A stretch of DNA of 64,000 nt. Origin: Macrococcus carouselicus. Lineage in GTDB: Bacteria; Bacillota; Bacilli; Staphylococcales; Staphylococcaceae. The notes under the pieces are model-generated. The model was given only the letters and a program-made list of their open reading frames with translations. It was not told the DNA's origin and did not search any database. This document shows, one piece after another, positions 9,175-17,593 of the stretch. How positions within the stretch are numbered: the first letter of the stretch is position 1; the number at the start of each line of letters is the position of its first letter. Both the position numbers and the translations under genes were made by a program. The stretch lies in assembly GCF_004359515.1 (NCBI RefSeq), contig NZ_SCWD01000001.1, forward strand, positions 992,001 to 1,056,000, given 5' to 3'.

Positions 9175-10674
9175 CTATTGATACGCCTGCTCTTTTAAGT
9201 AGTCAGCGACGTTCTTGATATCGATATGGAACTGTCTGTCCTCGGTGATTGAAGGAACGATCTGTCGCAGTTCGTCATATTTCTCCCTTGTCTTCGGCGA
9301 TAGTTTGTCTATACCTTTATATTCAGCTGCCTGCAGCGCGATGACCGCTTCTATTGCGATGACGTTACGTACATTCTCGAGTATCTGGTAACCGTGTCTT
9401 GATGCGATGGTGCCCATTGAGACATGGTCTTCCTGGTTGGCTGATGACGGGATGGAATCCACACTCGCCGGATGCGCGAGTGTCTTGTTCTCAGATACAA
9501 GACTCGCTGCAGCATACTGCATGATCATCGCCCCGCTCTGGAGTCCCGGTTCCGGACTCAGGAAGGGTGGCAGATCACCGTTCAGCTGCGGGTTCACGAG
9601 GCGTTCTATGCGTCGTTCCGCAACGTTCGCCAGTTCGCTCATCCCGATCTTCAGGAAATCGAGTGCAAAGGCAATCGGCTGTCCGTGGAAGTTCCCCCCT
9701 GAGATGACGAGTGTCTCGTCCCCTTCCTCGAAGATCAGCGGATTATCGGTCGCTGCATTCATCTCGAACTCAAGCTTTTCACGCACATAGTTGAAGACCT
9801 GGAAGCTCGCGCCGTGTATCTGCGGGATACAGCGCAGCGAATACGCATCCTGGACACGAATCTCACCCTGTCTCGTCGTCAGCTGCGAGCCATCCAGCCA
9901 GTCAAGCATACGTGCTGCGACTTCCACCTGCTCCTTGAAGTTACGCGCTTCGTGCACGTGACGGTCATAAGCATCCGTGATTCCGTTCAGTGACTGATGC
10001 GTGAGTGCTGCGACCCATTCCGCGGCGTAGCCGATACTCTCCGCTTCGATATAGCTGATGATCCCCTGTGCTGTCATCGGCTGTGTACCATTGATCAGTG
10101 CCAGTCCTTCTTTCGCCTGCAGCTGCACAGCCGGACGGTTCAGTTCCTTAAGGACATCCTGACTGTCCCGTTCCTCGTCCTTATAGTATACACGTCCTTC
10201 TCCGATCAATGCGAGTGCCAGATGTGATAACGGTGCGAGGTCTCCTGATGCGCCGAGTGACCCCTGGGACGGTACGACCGGTATAATGCGTTCATTGATG
10301 AAGAACTCAAGCTGCCTTACCAGTTCTTCTGTGGCCCCGGAATGGCCTTTCAGCAGTGTATTCAGTCTTAAGATCATCATCACTAAAGCCACATTCTGCT
10401 CAAAAGGTCTTCCCATACCACATGCATGCGAACGGATCAGATTGACCTGCAGCTGATTATACTGATTCTTCTCGATCAGCACATCGCTGAAAAGACCGAA
10501 CCCGGTCGTAATCCCATAGACTGTCTCCTGATTACTGATGATACGCTCGACGATAGCCCGACTTTTCCTCACACGCACCATCGCTTCTTCAGCTATCTCC
10601 ACTTCCCCTTGCTGCGCTAAGAAATATTTAATATCCTCAATCGTCAGTTGCTGACCCGTCAGTAAAATTTTCAT
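9175..10674 (-). CDS. hutH: Histidine ammonia-lyase
   Basis: HutH removes ammonia from histidine to give urocanate, the first step of the Hut pathway. The 499-residue protein has the MIO-forming triad A142-S143-G144 in the motif [12 protein letters not shown] and the family block NPLIFEEG downstream. The gene is alone here; hutI and hutU, which continue the pathway, lie about 51 kb away at the right end of this window. Its promoter region carries a CodY-like box and a cre-like site (separate entries), consistent with repression in rich medium or glucose. It converges with the OsmC gene and diverges from the symporter. Confidence 0.97.
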   Translation of the reverse strand: MKILLTGQQLTIEDIKYFLAQQGEVEIAEEAMVRVRKSRAIVERIISNQETVYGITTGFGLFSDVLIEKNQYNQLQVNLIRSHACGMGRPFEQNVALVMMILRLNTLLKGHSGATEELVRQLEFFINERIIPVVPSQGSLGASGDLAPLSHLALALIGEGRVYYKDEERDSQDVLKELNRPAVQLQAKEGLALINGTQPMTAQGIISYIEAESIGYAAEWVAALTHQSLNGITDAYDRHVHEARNFKEQVEVAARMLDWLDGSQLTTRQGEIRVQDAYSLRCIPQIHGASFQVFNYVREKLEFEMNAATDNPLIFEEGDETLVISGGNFHGQPIAFALDFLKIGMSELANVAERRIERLVNPQLNGDLPPFLSPEPGLQSGAMIMQYAAASLVSENKTLAHPASVDSIPSSANQEDHVSMGTIASRHGYQILENVRNVIAIEAVIALQAAEYKGIDKLSPKTREKYDELRQIVPSITEDRQFHIDIKNVADYLKEQAYQ

Positions 10675-10709
10675 TGATTATTTCCCCTTTTTATTCTTAT
10701 TCTATAAAA

Positions 10710-10738
10710 AGTATACGCTTTCATCTTTATTTTAACAA
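10710..10738 (-). promoter_or_regulatory. hutH promoter with overlapping cre-like site
   Basis: On the minus strand TTGTTA (10733-10738), a 17-base spacer and TATACT (10710-10715) form a good SigA promoter. A CcpA-site-like sequence, TGAAAGCGTATACT, covers 10710-10723 and matches the cre consensus TGWAANCGNTNWCA at 12 of 14 positions, so a bound CcpA would block the promoter. Confidence 0.75.
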
Positions 10739-10740
10739 TG

Positions 10741-10755
10741 AATTATCAGAAAATT
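10741..10755. promoter_or_regulatory. CodY-binding motif upstream of hutH
   Basis: AATTATCAGAAAATT matches the CodY consensus AATTTTCWGAAAATT at 14 of 15 positions. It sits 2 bases upstream of the hutH -35 element. CodY is known to repress hut genes in B. subtilis, which supports the call. It could also influence the divergent symporter gene. Confidence 0.65.
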
Positions 10756-10865
10756 CTATCCTATTATCAGTGTAATTCATTAACGGATTGCAGTATTCTT
10801 TTAATCTGTTTCTTCCTATTTAAAGAGAAGCATATCAGTTATAATGACAGCGTTCTATTATTCCA

Positions 10866-10894
10866 TTGACTTTAAAGCATAAAAGCACTAAAAT
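10866..10894 (+). promoter_or_regulatory. Promoter of the dicarboxylate/amino acid symporter
   Basis: TTGACT at 10866-10871, a 17-base spacer and TAAAAT at 10889-10894, about 30 bases before the TTG start codon. Confidence 0.75.
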
Positions 10895-10924
10895 TTATTA
10901 ATATTATTGAAATGAGGGATTCAC

Positions 10925-12217
10925 TTGGAACCTATCAAGAAAAAGAGAATAGGCATCAGCCTGCCTACACAGATTCTACTGGCACTAGTGCTGGGTATCA
11001 TCGTTGGTGTTCTTCTCTATGGTCATGATGATTTAAAGAACTATATACAGCCTTTCGGTGATGTCTTCCTGCACTTGATCAAGATGATCGTTGTGCCCAT
11101 TGTCTTCTGTTCACTCGCTATCTCTATCGCTGGTGCCGGCGATATGAAGACGGTGGGTCGATATGGCTGGAAAACATTGCTTTACTTCGAAATCATCACA
11201 ACGATTGCCATCGGACTCGGCATTATTTTTGCCAACGTGTTCAAACCGGGTACAGGTATTGATCCTACTAGACTGCCGAAAGGTGATGTGTCGAAATATA
11301 CGACAAATGCTGAAGCAGCAACGCATTCTACTTACGGTAACCATATGATCGATACCATCGTCGGCATTATTCCAACGAACATCATTGATTCTATGGCGCA
11401 AGGTCAGCTGCTGCCCGTCATCTTCTTCTCCGTCTTCTTCGGACTCGGGATTGCAGCAGTCGGCAAACGTGCAGAACCTGTTAAGCTTGTGCTGGAAGGT
11501 GTACTGGATGTCATCTTCTGGATGACGAACCAGATCATGAAATATGCGCCGATCGGTGTATTCGCTTTTATGGCTGTCACTGTCATGACCTTTGGTGTCA
11601 GCGCCCTCGTGCCTCTGCTTAAACTGGCGCTGGTCGTCATCGGCTCCATGATCTTCTTTATCCTGGTTGTTTTAGGCGGCGTTGCAGCTATCTGTAAGAT
11701 CAATATCTTCCATCTGCTACGCATCCTGAAAGATGAATTAGTGCTTGCATTCTCTACTTCAAGTTCAGAGACCGTTCTACCGGTCATCATGGATAAAATG
11801 GAGAAATTCGGTGCACCGAAGGAAATCGTCTCATTTGTCGTTCCGACGGGCTATACGTTCAACCTCGATGGTTCAGCACTCTATCAGTCTATCGCTGCCC
11901 TGTTCATCGCACAGATGTATGGTGTTCATCTTTCGCTGACCGAGCAGCTGATTCTGCTGGTCACACTGATGCTGACGTCCAAAGGGATGGCAGCAGTACC
12001 TGGTACTTCAATCGTCGTACTGATCACGACCCTCTCAGCAATGGGTCTTCATCCTGAAGGTCTCGCACTTATCATTGGTATCGACCGTATCCTTGATATG
12101 TCCCGTACAGTCGTCAACGTGGTCGGCAATGCTTTATCCACGCTTGTCATAGCCAGATGGGAAAACCGCCTTGATTACGACAAGGGACGCCGATATTATG
12201 AGTCATATGTAAAATAA
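10925..12217 (+). CDS. Dicarboxylate/amino acid:cation symporter (DAACS family)
   Basis: This 430-residue membrane protein imports glutamate, aspartate or C4-dicarboxylates with H+ or Na+. It shows the DAACS signatures: the serine-rich re-entrant loop (FSTSSSETVLPVI), the NLDGSALYQSIAALFIAQ motif and the C-terminal DRILDMSRTVVNVVGNAL segment that holds the substrate-binding Asp, Arg and Asn. It begins with TTG, preceded by a gaggga binding site. It is closest in kind to GltP/GltT. Divergence from hutH, whose pathway ends in glutamate, makes glutamate a plausible substrate, but this is inference. Confidence 0.9.
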   Translation: MEPIKKKRIGISLPTQILLALVLGIIVGVLLYGHDDLKNYIQPFGDVFLHLIKMIVVPIVFCSLAISIAGAGDMKTVGRYGWKTLLYFEIITTIAIGLGIIFANVFKPGTGIDPTRLPKGDVSKYTTNAEAATHSTYGNHMIDTIVGIIPTNIIDSMAQGQLLPVIFFSVFFGLGIAAVGKRAEPVKLVLEGVLDVIFWMTNQIMKYAPIGVFAFMAVTVMTFGVSALVPLLKLALVVIGSMIFFILVVLGGVAAICKINIFHLLRILKDELVLAFSTSSSETVLPVIMDKMEKFGAPKEIVSFVVPTGYTFNLDGSALYQSIAALFIAQMYGVHLSLTEQLILLVTLMLTSKGMAAVPGTSIVVLITTLSAMGLHPEGLALIIGIDRILDMSRTVVNVVGNALSTLVIARWENRLDYDKGRRYYESYVK

Positions 12218-12313
12218 AAATTGACAAAAACATCGATGTTAACAAATAATAGTATATTTTATCCCTTATATGCTATATAATGAACTTACTATATTAATTA
12301 AGGGTGATAAAAT

Positions 12314-12520
12314 TTGAGACACCTTCATAATCTATTCAACGGCAAGTTAACTGCATATCAGATTGCCACTGCCACTGATATCGATATTCATCATATAGAA
12401 TCAGTTATGGAGGGTTCGATGGCATTGGATGCTATGGCTGAAGAAGACTTCAGAAAACTCGCAGAGCTTGAAGAAGATCTGTTCACATCGATAGCAAATA
12501 AAAATGAGACAAGCGCTTAG
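12314..12520 (+). CDS. Small protein with an HTH-like pattern, unknown function
   Basis: This 68-residue protein starts with TTG after an aagggtgat binding site and has its own terminator directly after the stop, so it looks like a real gene. The segment around residues 10-34 (GKLTAYQIATATDIDIHHIE) reads like a helix-turn-helix of the XRE type, in which a host helix is followed by a turn and a recognition helix. The C-terminal part is acidic and helical (EEDFRKLAELEEDLF). I do not recognise a named family. It might be a small regulator. A promoter-like TATAAT lies at 12276-12281, and a 12-base palindrome lies further upstream. Confidence 0.65.
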   Translation: MRHLHNLFNGKLTAYQIATATDIDIHHIESVMEGSMALDAMAEEDFRKLAELEEDLFTSIANKNETSA

Positions 12521-12540
12521 GCGCTTGTCTTATTTTTTTA
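12505..12540 (+). terminator. Terminator after the 68-aa gene
   Basis: A stem of gacaagcgc / gcgcttgtc around a short loop is followed by tattttttta. It overlaps the end of the coding sequence. Confidence 0.88.
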
Positions 12541-12635
12541 ACTGTATGTTAATATATTCACGAAAAAGGTTTATTGTTAACTTATAACGGCTATAATAAA
12601 TTACCATCAAAATTACGGATAAGGAGGTCCTTCTG

Positions 12636-12854
12636 ATGCCAGCCATACTACTGAAAGCATCATTGCCTACTTTGTTGAATCAGAGTATCCAATTTCAACT
12701 TTTACAAGATGAATCGGAAAAAGAAACGTTCATCGCTCACTATAGAACACATTCAAAAAAAGCAGCCAAACAGACCAATCGTCCGCACGTGTGTACCTTG
12801 GAATTTATTTATCCGGATGAATATACTGAAACGATCGTCATGAAAGCAGAATAA
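12636..12854 (+). CDS. Small protein of unknown function (72 aa)
   Basis: This small basic-then-acidic protein has a strong binding site (aaggagg) before its ATG, an upstream TATAAT at about 12593-12598, and a terminator right after the stop, so it is probably expressed. There is no signal peptide or membrane segment. A central basic stretch (HYRTHSKKAAKQ) is followed by a C-terminal beta-rich part (CTLEFIYPDEYTETIVM). I do not recognise the family. Confidence 0.65.
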   Translation: MPAILLKASLPTLLNQSIQFQLLQDESEKETFIAHYRTHSKKAAKQTNRPHVCTLEFIYPDEYTETIVMKAE

Positions 12855-12886
12855 AACGACGGATGAGCGCACTCATTCGCCGTTTT
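12853..12886. terminator. Bidirectional terminator (72-aa gene / plsC)
   Basis: A 15-base stem with one mismatch (from aaaacg to cgtttt, loop cgca) is flanked by A and T runs and serves both converging genes. Confidence 0.88.
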
Positions 12887-13496
12887 ATTTTTCTGTTATT
12901 TTCTTTTCCAGCGCTTCACTCATCATTTTCATTCTCGCATCGACATCGCGTGTAATAGCGGCAATCGCCTCTGCTTTTGACATGTCGTAATCGTTCGGGT
13001 CAATGGAGGGACTGAACTGAATAACGGCCTTCTCTTTCCCGAAGAGAAGGGAGCTGAAGGACAGAGGACCCTGATAGACTGCCGGTACAATCTGTTTCTT
13101 ACTCAGTACCGCGATCGTGGCAGCGCCTTTCTTGATCGGTGCGCCTTCGTTGCGGGAACCGGAAGGAAACATTCCTACCGTTTTATTCTCCTTCAGAAGT
13201 TTGACTGGCGTTTTTAACGTAGAAGGTCCAGGATTCTCACGATTGACAGGAAAAGCACCGACACTTGAAAAGAACCCGTTCATAAATTTATTCTTGAACA
13301 ACTCTTTCTTGGCCATATAGTTAACTTCCTGCGGATAAACTGCCAGTGCCAGAATAACGATCTCAACCATACTTCTATGTGTACACGTCAGTATATACCC
13401 TGGCTCCTTCGGCAGATATTTTTTATCAATCACTTTCAGCTTTCTTCTGATAACGACGATAATTAAATAGAGCAGTGAAGCAAAAAATTTATACAT
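12885..13496 (-). CDS. plsC: 1-acyl-sn-glycerol-3-phosphate acyltransferase (PlsC family)
   Basis: The 203-residue protein belongs to the PlsC/LPLAT family, which acylates lysophosphatidic acid to phosphatidic acid at the membrane. It has an N-terminal hydrophobic segment, the catalytic block CTHRSMVEI (the HX4D/E box) and the substrate-binding block FPSGSRNEG (the EGTRS box). The Asp of the usual HX4D is Glu here, which also occurs in the family. The start at 13496 is supported by aagggag. It is a single gene divergent from the HtrA-like protease. Confidence 0.85.
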   Translation of the reverse strand: MYKFFASLLYLIIVVIRRKLKVIDKKYLPKEPGYILTCTHRSMVEIVILALAVYPQEVNYMAKKELFKNKFMNGFFSSVGAFPVNRENPGPSTLKTPVKLLKENKTVGMFPSGSRNEGAPIKKGAATIAVLSKKQIVPAVYQGPLSFSSLLFGKEKAVIQFSPSIDPNDYDMSKAEAIAAITRDVDARMKMMSEALEKKITEK

Positions 13497-13571
13497 TGAA
13501 ATCTCCCTTTTTCATGAAATTTTCATTATTATCTGTTATTAATATATAATAACATAATTCAGGAGGCTACT

Positions 13572-14747
13572 ATGAATCCCCATACAGAAAATCATACCGA
13601 CAATCATAGAGAAGACAGATACATTGTACATGAGAAACCAAAGTTCCTGCCTCTTCTGCTGGCAGGTGTCCTCGGTTCTGCGCTGACTCTGGGCGCTGAC
13701 TATTTCATCGATTCAAATAATGATGTGAAACCAGTCCCCGATAATACACAGACTACTAACAGTACACCAGAAGCAGTTGAAACGAATAATCTGCCGGATA
13801 TGCTGGAGCAGGTCTCCCCTGCTATTGTAGGCGTCGTCAATATGCAGAAGACAAAAGGCATCTTTCCGGATATAACTAACGCTGAAGAAGCTGCAGGTAC
13901 CGGTTCAGGCGTCATCTATCAGGCTGACGACCAGGCTTCATACATCGTGACGAACAACCATGTCGTTGAAGGCGCAAATGATATCACAGTGCAGCTATCC
14001 ACAGGCAAGAAAGTGGAGGCTGAACTGCTCGGTACAGATGCCCTGACTGATATTGCCGTGCTAAAAATTAAAGGCGACTTCAATATTGAACCCCTTAAAT
14101 TCGCTGATTCCAATCAAGTACGAACGGGAGATGCCGTCTATGCAATCGGGAATCCCCTCGGCCTTGATCTGTCGAACAGTGTGACGAAGGGGATTGTCAG
14201 CGCCAAAGAACGGACGATGACCGTCTCGACCTCAGCCGGTCAGTCATCTGTCAAAGCAATCCAGACAGATGCTGCCATCAATCCAGGTAATTCCGGTGGC
14301 GCGCTCATCAATACGGCCGGTCAGCTGATTGGTATCAACTCGATGAAAATCGCAGCAGCGGAAGTGGAAGGTATCGGCTTTGCGATTCCTGCTAACGATG
14401 CTGAGACCGTGATTTCAGAGATTGTCAAGCACGGCAAAGTGATTCGTCCTTATATGGGCCTTGCTATCGTGTCCTATGATTCAATTCCTCCTCAGTACAG
14501 AGATGAACTGAACGCTGATCGGCCAGGCGTTGTAGTGGTCCAGACGGATGAATATGCAGGAAAGACTATCAGAAAAGGCGATTTGATCACAGCTGTCGAT
14601 GGTAAAAAAATCACCTCTGACAGCGAACTGAAAAGTTATCTCTACCGCAATAAAAAAGCAGGAGATACATTGAAATTCACTATTATCCGCGATAAGAAAG
14701 AGATGGAAGTCTCACTTATACTGCGCGACGATGAAAATATGAGATAA
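13572..14747 (+). CDS. htrA: HtrA-like membrane serine protease
   Basis: This is a surface-facing quality-control protease. The 391-residue protein has a short cytoplasmic N-terminus, one membrane helix (about residues 26-44), a Thr/Asn-rich linker, a trypsin-like domain with triad H130, D160 and S241 (in NPGNSGGAL), and a C-terminal PDZ domain (about 295-385). An aggagg binding site precedes the ATG. It resembles the S. aureus HtrA-like protein encoded beside tyrS, and tyrS lies 4 kb downstream here. No CssR or CtsR operator is obvious upstream. Confidence 0.93.
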   Translation: MNPHTENHTDNHREDRYIVHEKPKFLPLLLAGVLGSALTLGADYFIDSNNDVKPVPDNTQTTNSTPEAVETNNLPDMLEQVSPAIVGVVNMQKTKGIFPDITNAEEAAGTGSGVIYQADDQASYIVTNNHVVEGANDITVQLSTGKKVEAELLGTDALTDIAVLKIKGDFNIEPLKFADSNQVRTGDAVYAIGNPLGLDLSNSVTKGIVSAKERTMTVSTSAGQSSVKAIQTDAAINPGNSGGALINTAGQLIGINSMKIAAAEVEGIGFAIPANDAETVISEIVKHGKVIRPYMGLAIVSYDSIPPQYRDELNADRPGVVVVQTDEYAGKTIRKGDLITAVDGKKITSDSELKSYLYRNKKAGDTLKFTIIRDKKEMEVSLILRDDENMR

Positions 14748-14756
14748 TATGAAATG

Positions 14757-14786
14757 GCTCTCTGAAGTGCACAGAGAGCTTTTTTA
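14757..14786 (+). terminator. Terminator of htrA
   Basis: An 8-base stem (gctctctg / cagagagc) with a 7- to 8-base loop is followed by tttttt. Confidence 0.9.
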
Positions 14787-14848
14787 TTTGAAAGTTTCAA
14801 TTGACCGAATAATAAGTTTACATTCATTGTTTATTAACAATTTTTATT

Positions 14849-14877
14849 TTGACTTAAGTGTTTATTTAAAATATGCT
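14849..14877 (+). promoter_or_regulatory. Probable promoter of sdaAB-sdaAA
   Basis: TTGACT at 14849-14854, a 17-base spacer and TATGCT at 14872-14877. It would give a leader of about 160 bases. A second, weaker possibility is the TATAAT near 14997, closer to the gene. Confidence 0.55.
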
Positions 14878-14895
14878 TAGGTCATATTAAATATG

Positions 14896-14909
14896 TGAAT
14901 TCGCTTACA
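14896..14909 (+). promoter_or_regulatory. cre-like CcpA site in the sdaAB leader
   Basis: TGAATTCGCTTACA matches the cre consensus TGWAANCGNTNWCA at 13 of 14 positions. It lies about 12 bases after the predicted transcription start, a place where CcpA can block elongation. Serine dehydratase genes are known CcpA targets in staphylococci. Confidence 0.65.
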
Positions 14910-14910
14910 A

Positions 14911-14970
14911 AGTCTTATCATGCATGTTAAAGTTATGTTATCATCATATAGGTCGCATGATAAGCAGACT
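14911..14970 (+). repeat. Inverted repeat / hairpin in the sdaAB leader
   Basis: The 10-base sequence cttatcatgc (14914-14923) is repeated in inverse at 14955-14964. The pairing extends by another agtc/gact step if a 3-base bulge is allowed. The intervening 31 bases are AT-rich. There is no U run after it, so it is not a terminator. Confidence 0.6.
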
Positions 14971-15045
14971 AGTTAGTATTAATCTATTTACTTAGTATAA
15001 TTAAAGAATATTCATAGACATTAAAAACTACCGGAGGTTAACATT

Positions 15046-15723
15046 ATGGCAAGAACTGCAGACTATAGAAGTGCATTCGACGTTATCGGACCAATCATGG
15101 TGGGTCCATCAAGTTCACATACAGCGGGTGCTGTAAGAATCGGTTCAGCTGCCCGTACAGTACTAGGAGCAGAACCAGAAAAAATTCATATTTCATACTA
15201 TGAATCATTTGCAGAGACTCATCTCGGTCATGGGACAGACCTTGCGATTATCGCAGGTTTACTCGATTTCGAAACTGAAGATCCACGCATCAAAAATTCT
15301 ATCGAGATCGCTAAAGAAAAAGGGATTGAGATTGAATTCGTCGAAGAAACGGGTACGAGTATCGGAGATCACCCTAACACAGCACTCGTCAAACTGGACG
15401 CTGGCAGCAAACATGTAGAAGTACTCGGCAACTCGATTGGTGGCGGAACCATTAAATTACGCAGTATTCACATCAACGGCGCTTGTGTGGTGATGAACCA
15501 CACACTTCCTTTACTTGTTCTATATGGTAACAGCGAAATGTCTGAATTCAATGACTGTATTGCCAGAATGTATGATCTGGGTGTTAAAATCAATGAAGAG
15601 ATCAAATCCAGTCTGAATGATTATCATATTATTGCTATACAGCTTTATAAACCTATCAAGAACGAAGCATACGAGACAATCAGAAACGAATACCCGAATA
15701 TCGAATTTTCGAATATAGTCTAG
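15046..15723 (+). CDS. sdaAB: L-serine dehydratase, beta subunit
   Basis: With the alpha subunit, this forms the iron-sulfur L-serine deaminase that converts serine to pyruvate and ammonia. The 225-residue protein has the serine dehydratase beta domain, with the family block GPSSSHTAG near residue 25 that helps form the active site, and a C-terminal ACT-like region (about 150-225) that in relatives binds serine as a regulator. A ccggagg binding site precedes the ATG. sdaAA follows 21 bases downstream, so both are one transcript. Confidence 0.95.
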   Translation: MARTADYRSAFDVIGPIMVGPSSSHTAGAVRIGSAARTVLGAEPEKIHISYYESFAETHLGHGTDLAIIAGLLDFETEDPRIKNSIEIAKEKGIEIEFVEETGTSIGDHPNTALVKLDAGSKHVEVLGNSIGGGTIKLRSIHINGACVVMNHTLPLLVLYGNSEMSEFNDCIARMYDLGVKINEEIKSSLNDYHIIAIQLYKPIKNEAYETIRNEYPNIEFSNIV

Positions 15724-15744
15724 AATAATCAGGAGGATATATCA

Positions 15745-16635
15745 ATGTTTAAATCGATTAAAGAAGTAGTCAATCACGCCAGCGAAACCAATCAGTCGTT
15801 AGCTGAGATTATGATTACAATGGAAATGGAAACCTCTGACATGACACGTGAAGAGGTCCGTACCAAAATGCTTAAAAACCTCCAGGTCATGAAGGATGCT
15901 GTTAAACGCGGTTCTACTGGTGAAGGCGTTAAATCTGTTACAGGCTTAACAGGTCAGGATGCGATCAGAATGCAGAAATACCGTGAAAAAGGTCAGTCAT
16001 TATCAGGCGATGCCGTTGCACTTGCAGTTCAGGGGGCAATCGCAACGAATGAAGTCAATGCAGCGATGGGTCTGATCTGTGCAACACCGACAGCTGGCTC
16101 TTCAGGCACTATTCCCGGCGTACTGACTTCATTGGAAGATAAATTCAATCTGACAGATGACCAGCAGGTTGATTTCCTATTCGCAGCAGCACTGTGCGGT
16201 CTTGTTATTGCCAATAATGCCAGCGTATCAGGCGCTATGGGGGGTTGCCAGGCTGAGGTAGGTAGTGCCTCTGCTATCGCTGCTGCTGCTGCTGTATCTG
16301 TCTTCGGTGGTAAACCGGAACAATCAGCTCATGCCATCGCATTTGCTCTAGGCAACTTGCTCGGTCTGGTCTGTGATCCTGTTGCCGGGCTTGTGGAGAT
16401 TCCATGTGTCATGCGTAACACTGTCGGCGCAGGTAATGCACTGATCGCAGCTGACCTCGCGCTTGCAGGAATTGAATGTAAAATCCCTGCGGACGAAGTC
16501 ATTGAAGCGATGGATAAAGTAGGTCGCAACTTACCGCGTGAACTTCGTGAGACAGGGCTTGGCGGTATTGCCGGTACGCCTACAGGTGAAGCGATCAAAG
16601 CAAAAATCTTCGGCTCACAGCACGCTTTCGGCTAG
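15745..16635 (+). CDS. sdaAA: L-serine dehydratase, alpha subunit
   Basis: This 296-residue subunit carries the catalytic [4Fe-4S] centre. It shows the family motifs CATPTAGSSGTIPGVL, GAMGGCQAEVGSASAIAAAA and LVCDPVAGLVEIPC, which contain the cluster-ligand cysteines. Length is normal for the two-subunit Gram-positive enzyme. It follows sdaAB with a good binding site (caggagg) and ends in a strong terminator. Confidence 0.96.
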   Translation: MFKSIKEVVNHASETNQSLAEIMITMEMETSDMTREEVRTKMLKNLQVMKDAVKRGSTGEGVKSVTGLTGQDAIRMQKYREKGQSLSGDAVALAVQGAIATNEVNAAMGLICATPTAGSSGTIPGVLTSLEDKFNLTDDQQVDFLFAAALCGLVIANNASVSGAMGGCQAEVGSASAIAAAAAVSVFGGKPEQSAHAIAFALGNLLGLVCDPVAGLVEIPCVMRNTVGAGNALIAADLALAGIECKIPADEVIEAMDKVGRNLPRELRETGLGGIAGTPTGEAIKAKIFGSQHAFG

Positions 16636-16655
16636 AAAGAGTGATGAACATAAAA

Positions 16656-16693
16656 AACACGCTCAGCTTCTCTTAATAGAAGCTGAGCGTGTT
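16656..16693. terminator. Bidirectional terminator (sdaAA / TPM gene)
   Basis: A perfect 16-base stem (from aacacgctcagcttct to its inverse) with loop cttaat is flanked by A and T runs. Confidence 0.93.
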
Positions 16694-16717
16694 TTTTATC
16701 GTGTGACTGTCTATTTC

Positions 16718-17593
16718 TTAGAATCCCCGGTCAGCGCCACCGCCGCCGAAGCCGCCGCCACCGAAGCCGCCGCCGAAACCGCCATCACCACCAAAGCCAC
16801 CGCCTGATGAGAAGCCACCGCCGAAGCCGCCGCCAGTCGGAAAGAAGATGACCGGACCAATACCGCCTCTACGTCGTCGGCCACCAGGACCGCCGCCTCG
16901 TCCACCCCCACCAAAGAACATGGAGAAAATGAGGTAGAGGAAAAATAAGGTTAACAGAACATCAAAGACACTGAATCCTCCAGTGCTCTGTTCCTGTGCT
17001 ACCGGCTGATCACGTGTAAACTTGCTGCCGTCATAGCCATAGGAGTCAGCGATGACATTCCAGACAGCCTTATAGAGCTTTGTCATACCGGAAGCATAGA
17101 GCTGTTTGGCCTGAGAATCCTGACCTGTTGGATCAATCGCTACCGCCCTCTGAATATCAGGCATAGCATACTGATCAATCAGTGCCCCTACTTTAGCATC
17201 GTTCAGCACCCCTTCCAGTCCATAACCGACCTGAACCGTGATGCCTCTGTTTCTGAACTCGTTGCCATTATCAAGGTTAAGCAGGATGACGATGCCGTTA
17301 TCCTTATCCTTCTGACCGACACCGTACTCACGTCCTGCACGAAGTGCATAATCCGTTCTCGGCTCCTGACCGATGGAAGGCATGGTCATCATCAGAATTT
17401 CGGCTGTCGTACCTTGTTCCAGACGATTACCCAGCTCGTTCAGTTCACTCACTTGGTTCTGGTTAAAGATATCCAGATGATCCTGTGTATAAACCGGCTT
17501 TTCGAGCTGAGGTATAGGCTGAGCTGCGTTCGCCACATAGAATGGACAAAGTAAGACAAAAATCGCGAAAAGAAACGCGATTTTTTGGGTCAT
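16718..17593 (-). CDS. TPM-domain (YgcG-type) membrane protein with Gly-rich tail
   Basis: The 291-residue protein has a signal peptide (about residues 1-23), a TPM domain (about 38-180), one membrane helix near 205-225 and a low-complexity tail of Gly, Phe and Ser. This is the YgcG layout. TPM domains are suggested to act in photosystem repair, or as phosphatase-like modules in plants; their bacterial role is unknown. It is translationally coupled to lemA through a TAATG junction, a pairing that recurs in many bacteria and suggests a joint membrane function. Confidence 0.88.
   Translation of the reverse strand: MTQKIAFLFAIFVLLCPFYVANAAQPIPQLEKPVYTQDHLDIFNQNQVSELNELGNRLEQGTTAEILMMTMPSIGQEPRTDYALRAGREYGVGQKDKDNGIVILLNLDNGNEFRNRGITVQVGYGLEGVLNDAKVGALIDQYAMPDIQRAVAIDPTGQDSQAKQLYASGMTKLYKAVWNVIADSYGYDGSKFTRDQPVAQEQSTGGFSVFDVLLTLFFLYLIFSMFFGGGGRGGGPGGRRRRGGIGPVIFFPTGGGFGGGFSSGGGFGGDGGFGGGFGGGGFGGGGADRGF

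Noticed and set aside
16718-16920. Gly-codon-rich repeats as a mobile or structural DNA element
   Set aside because: They are simply the Gly/Phe tail of the YgcG-type protein, a normal feature of the family.
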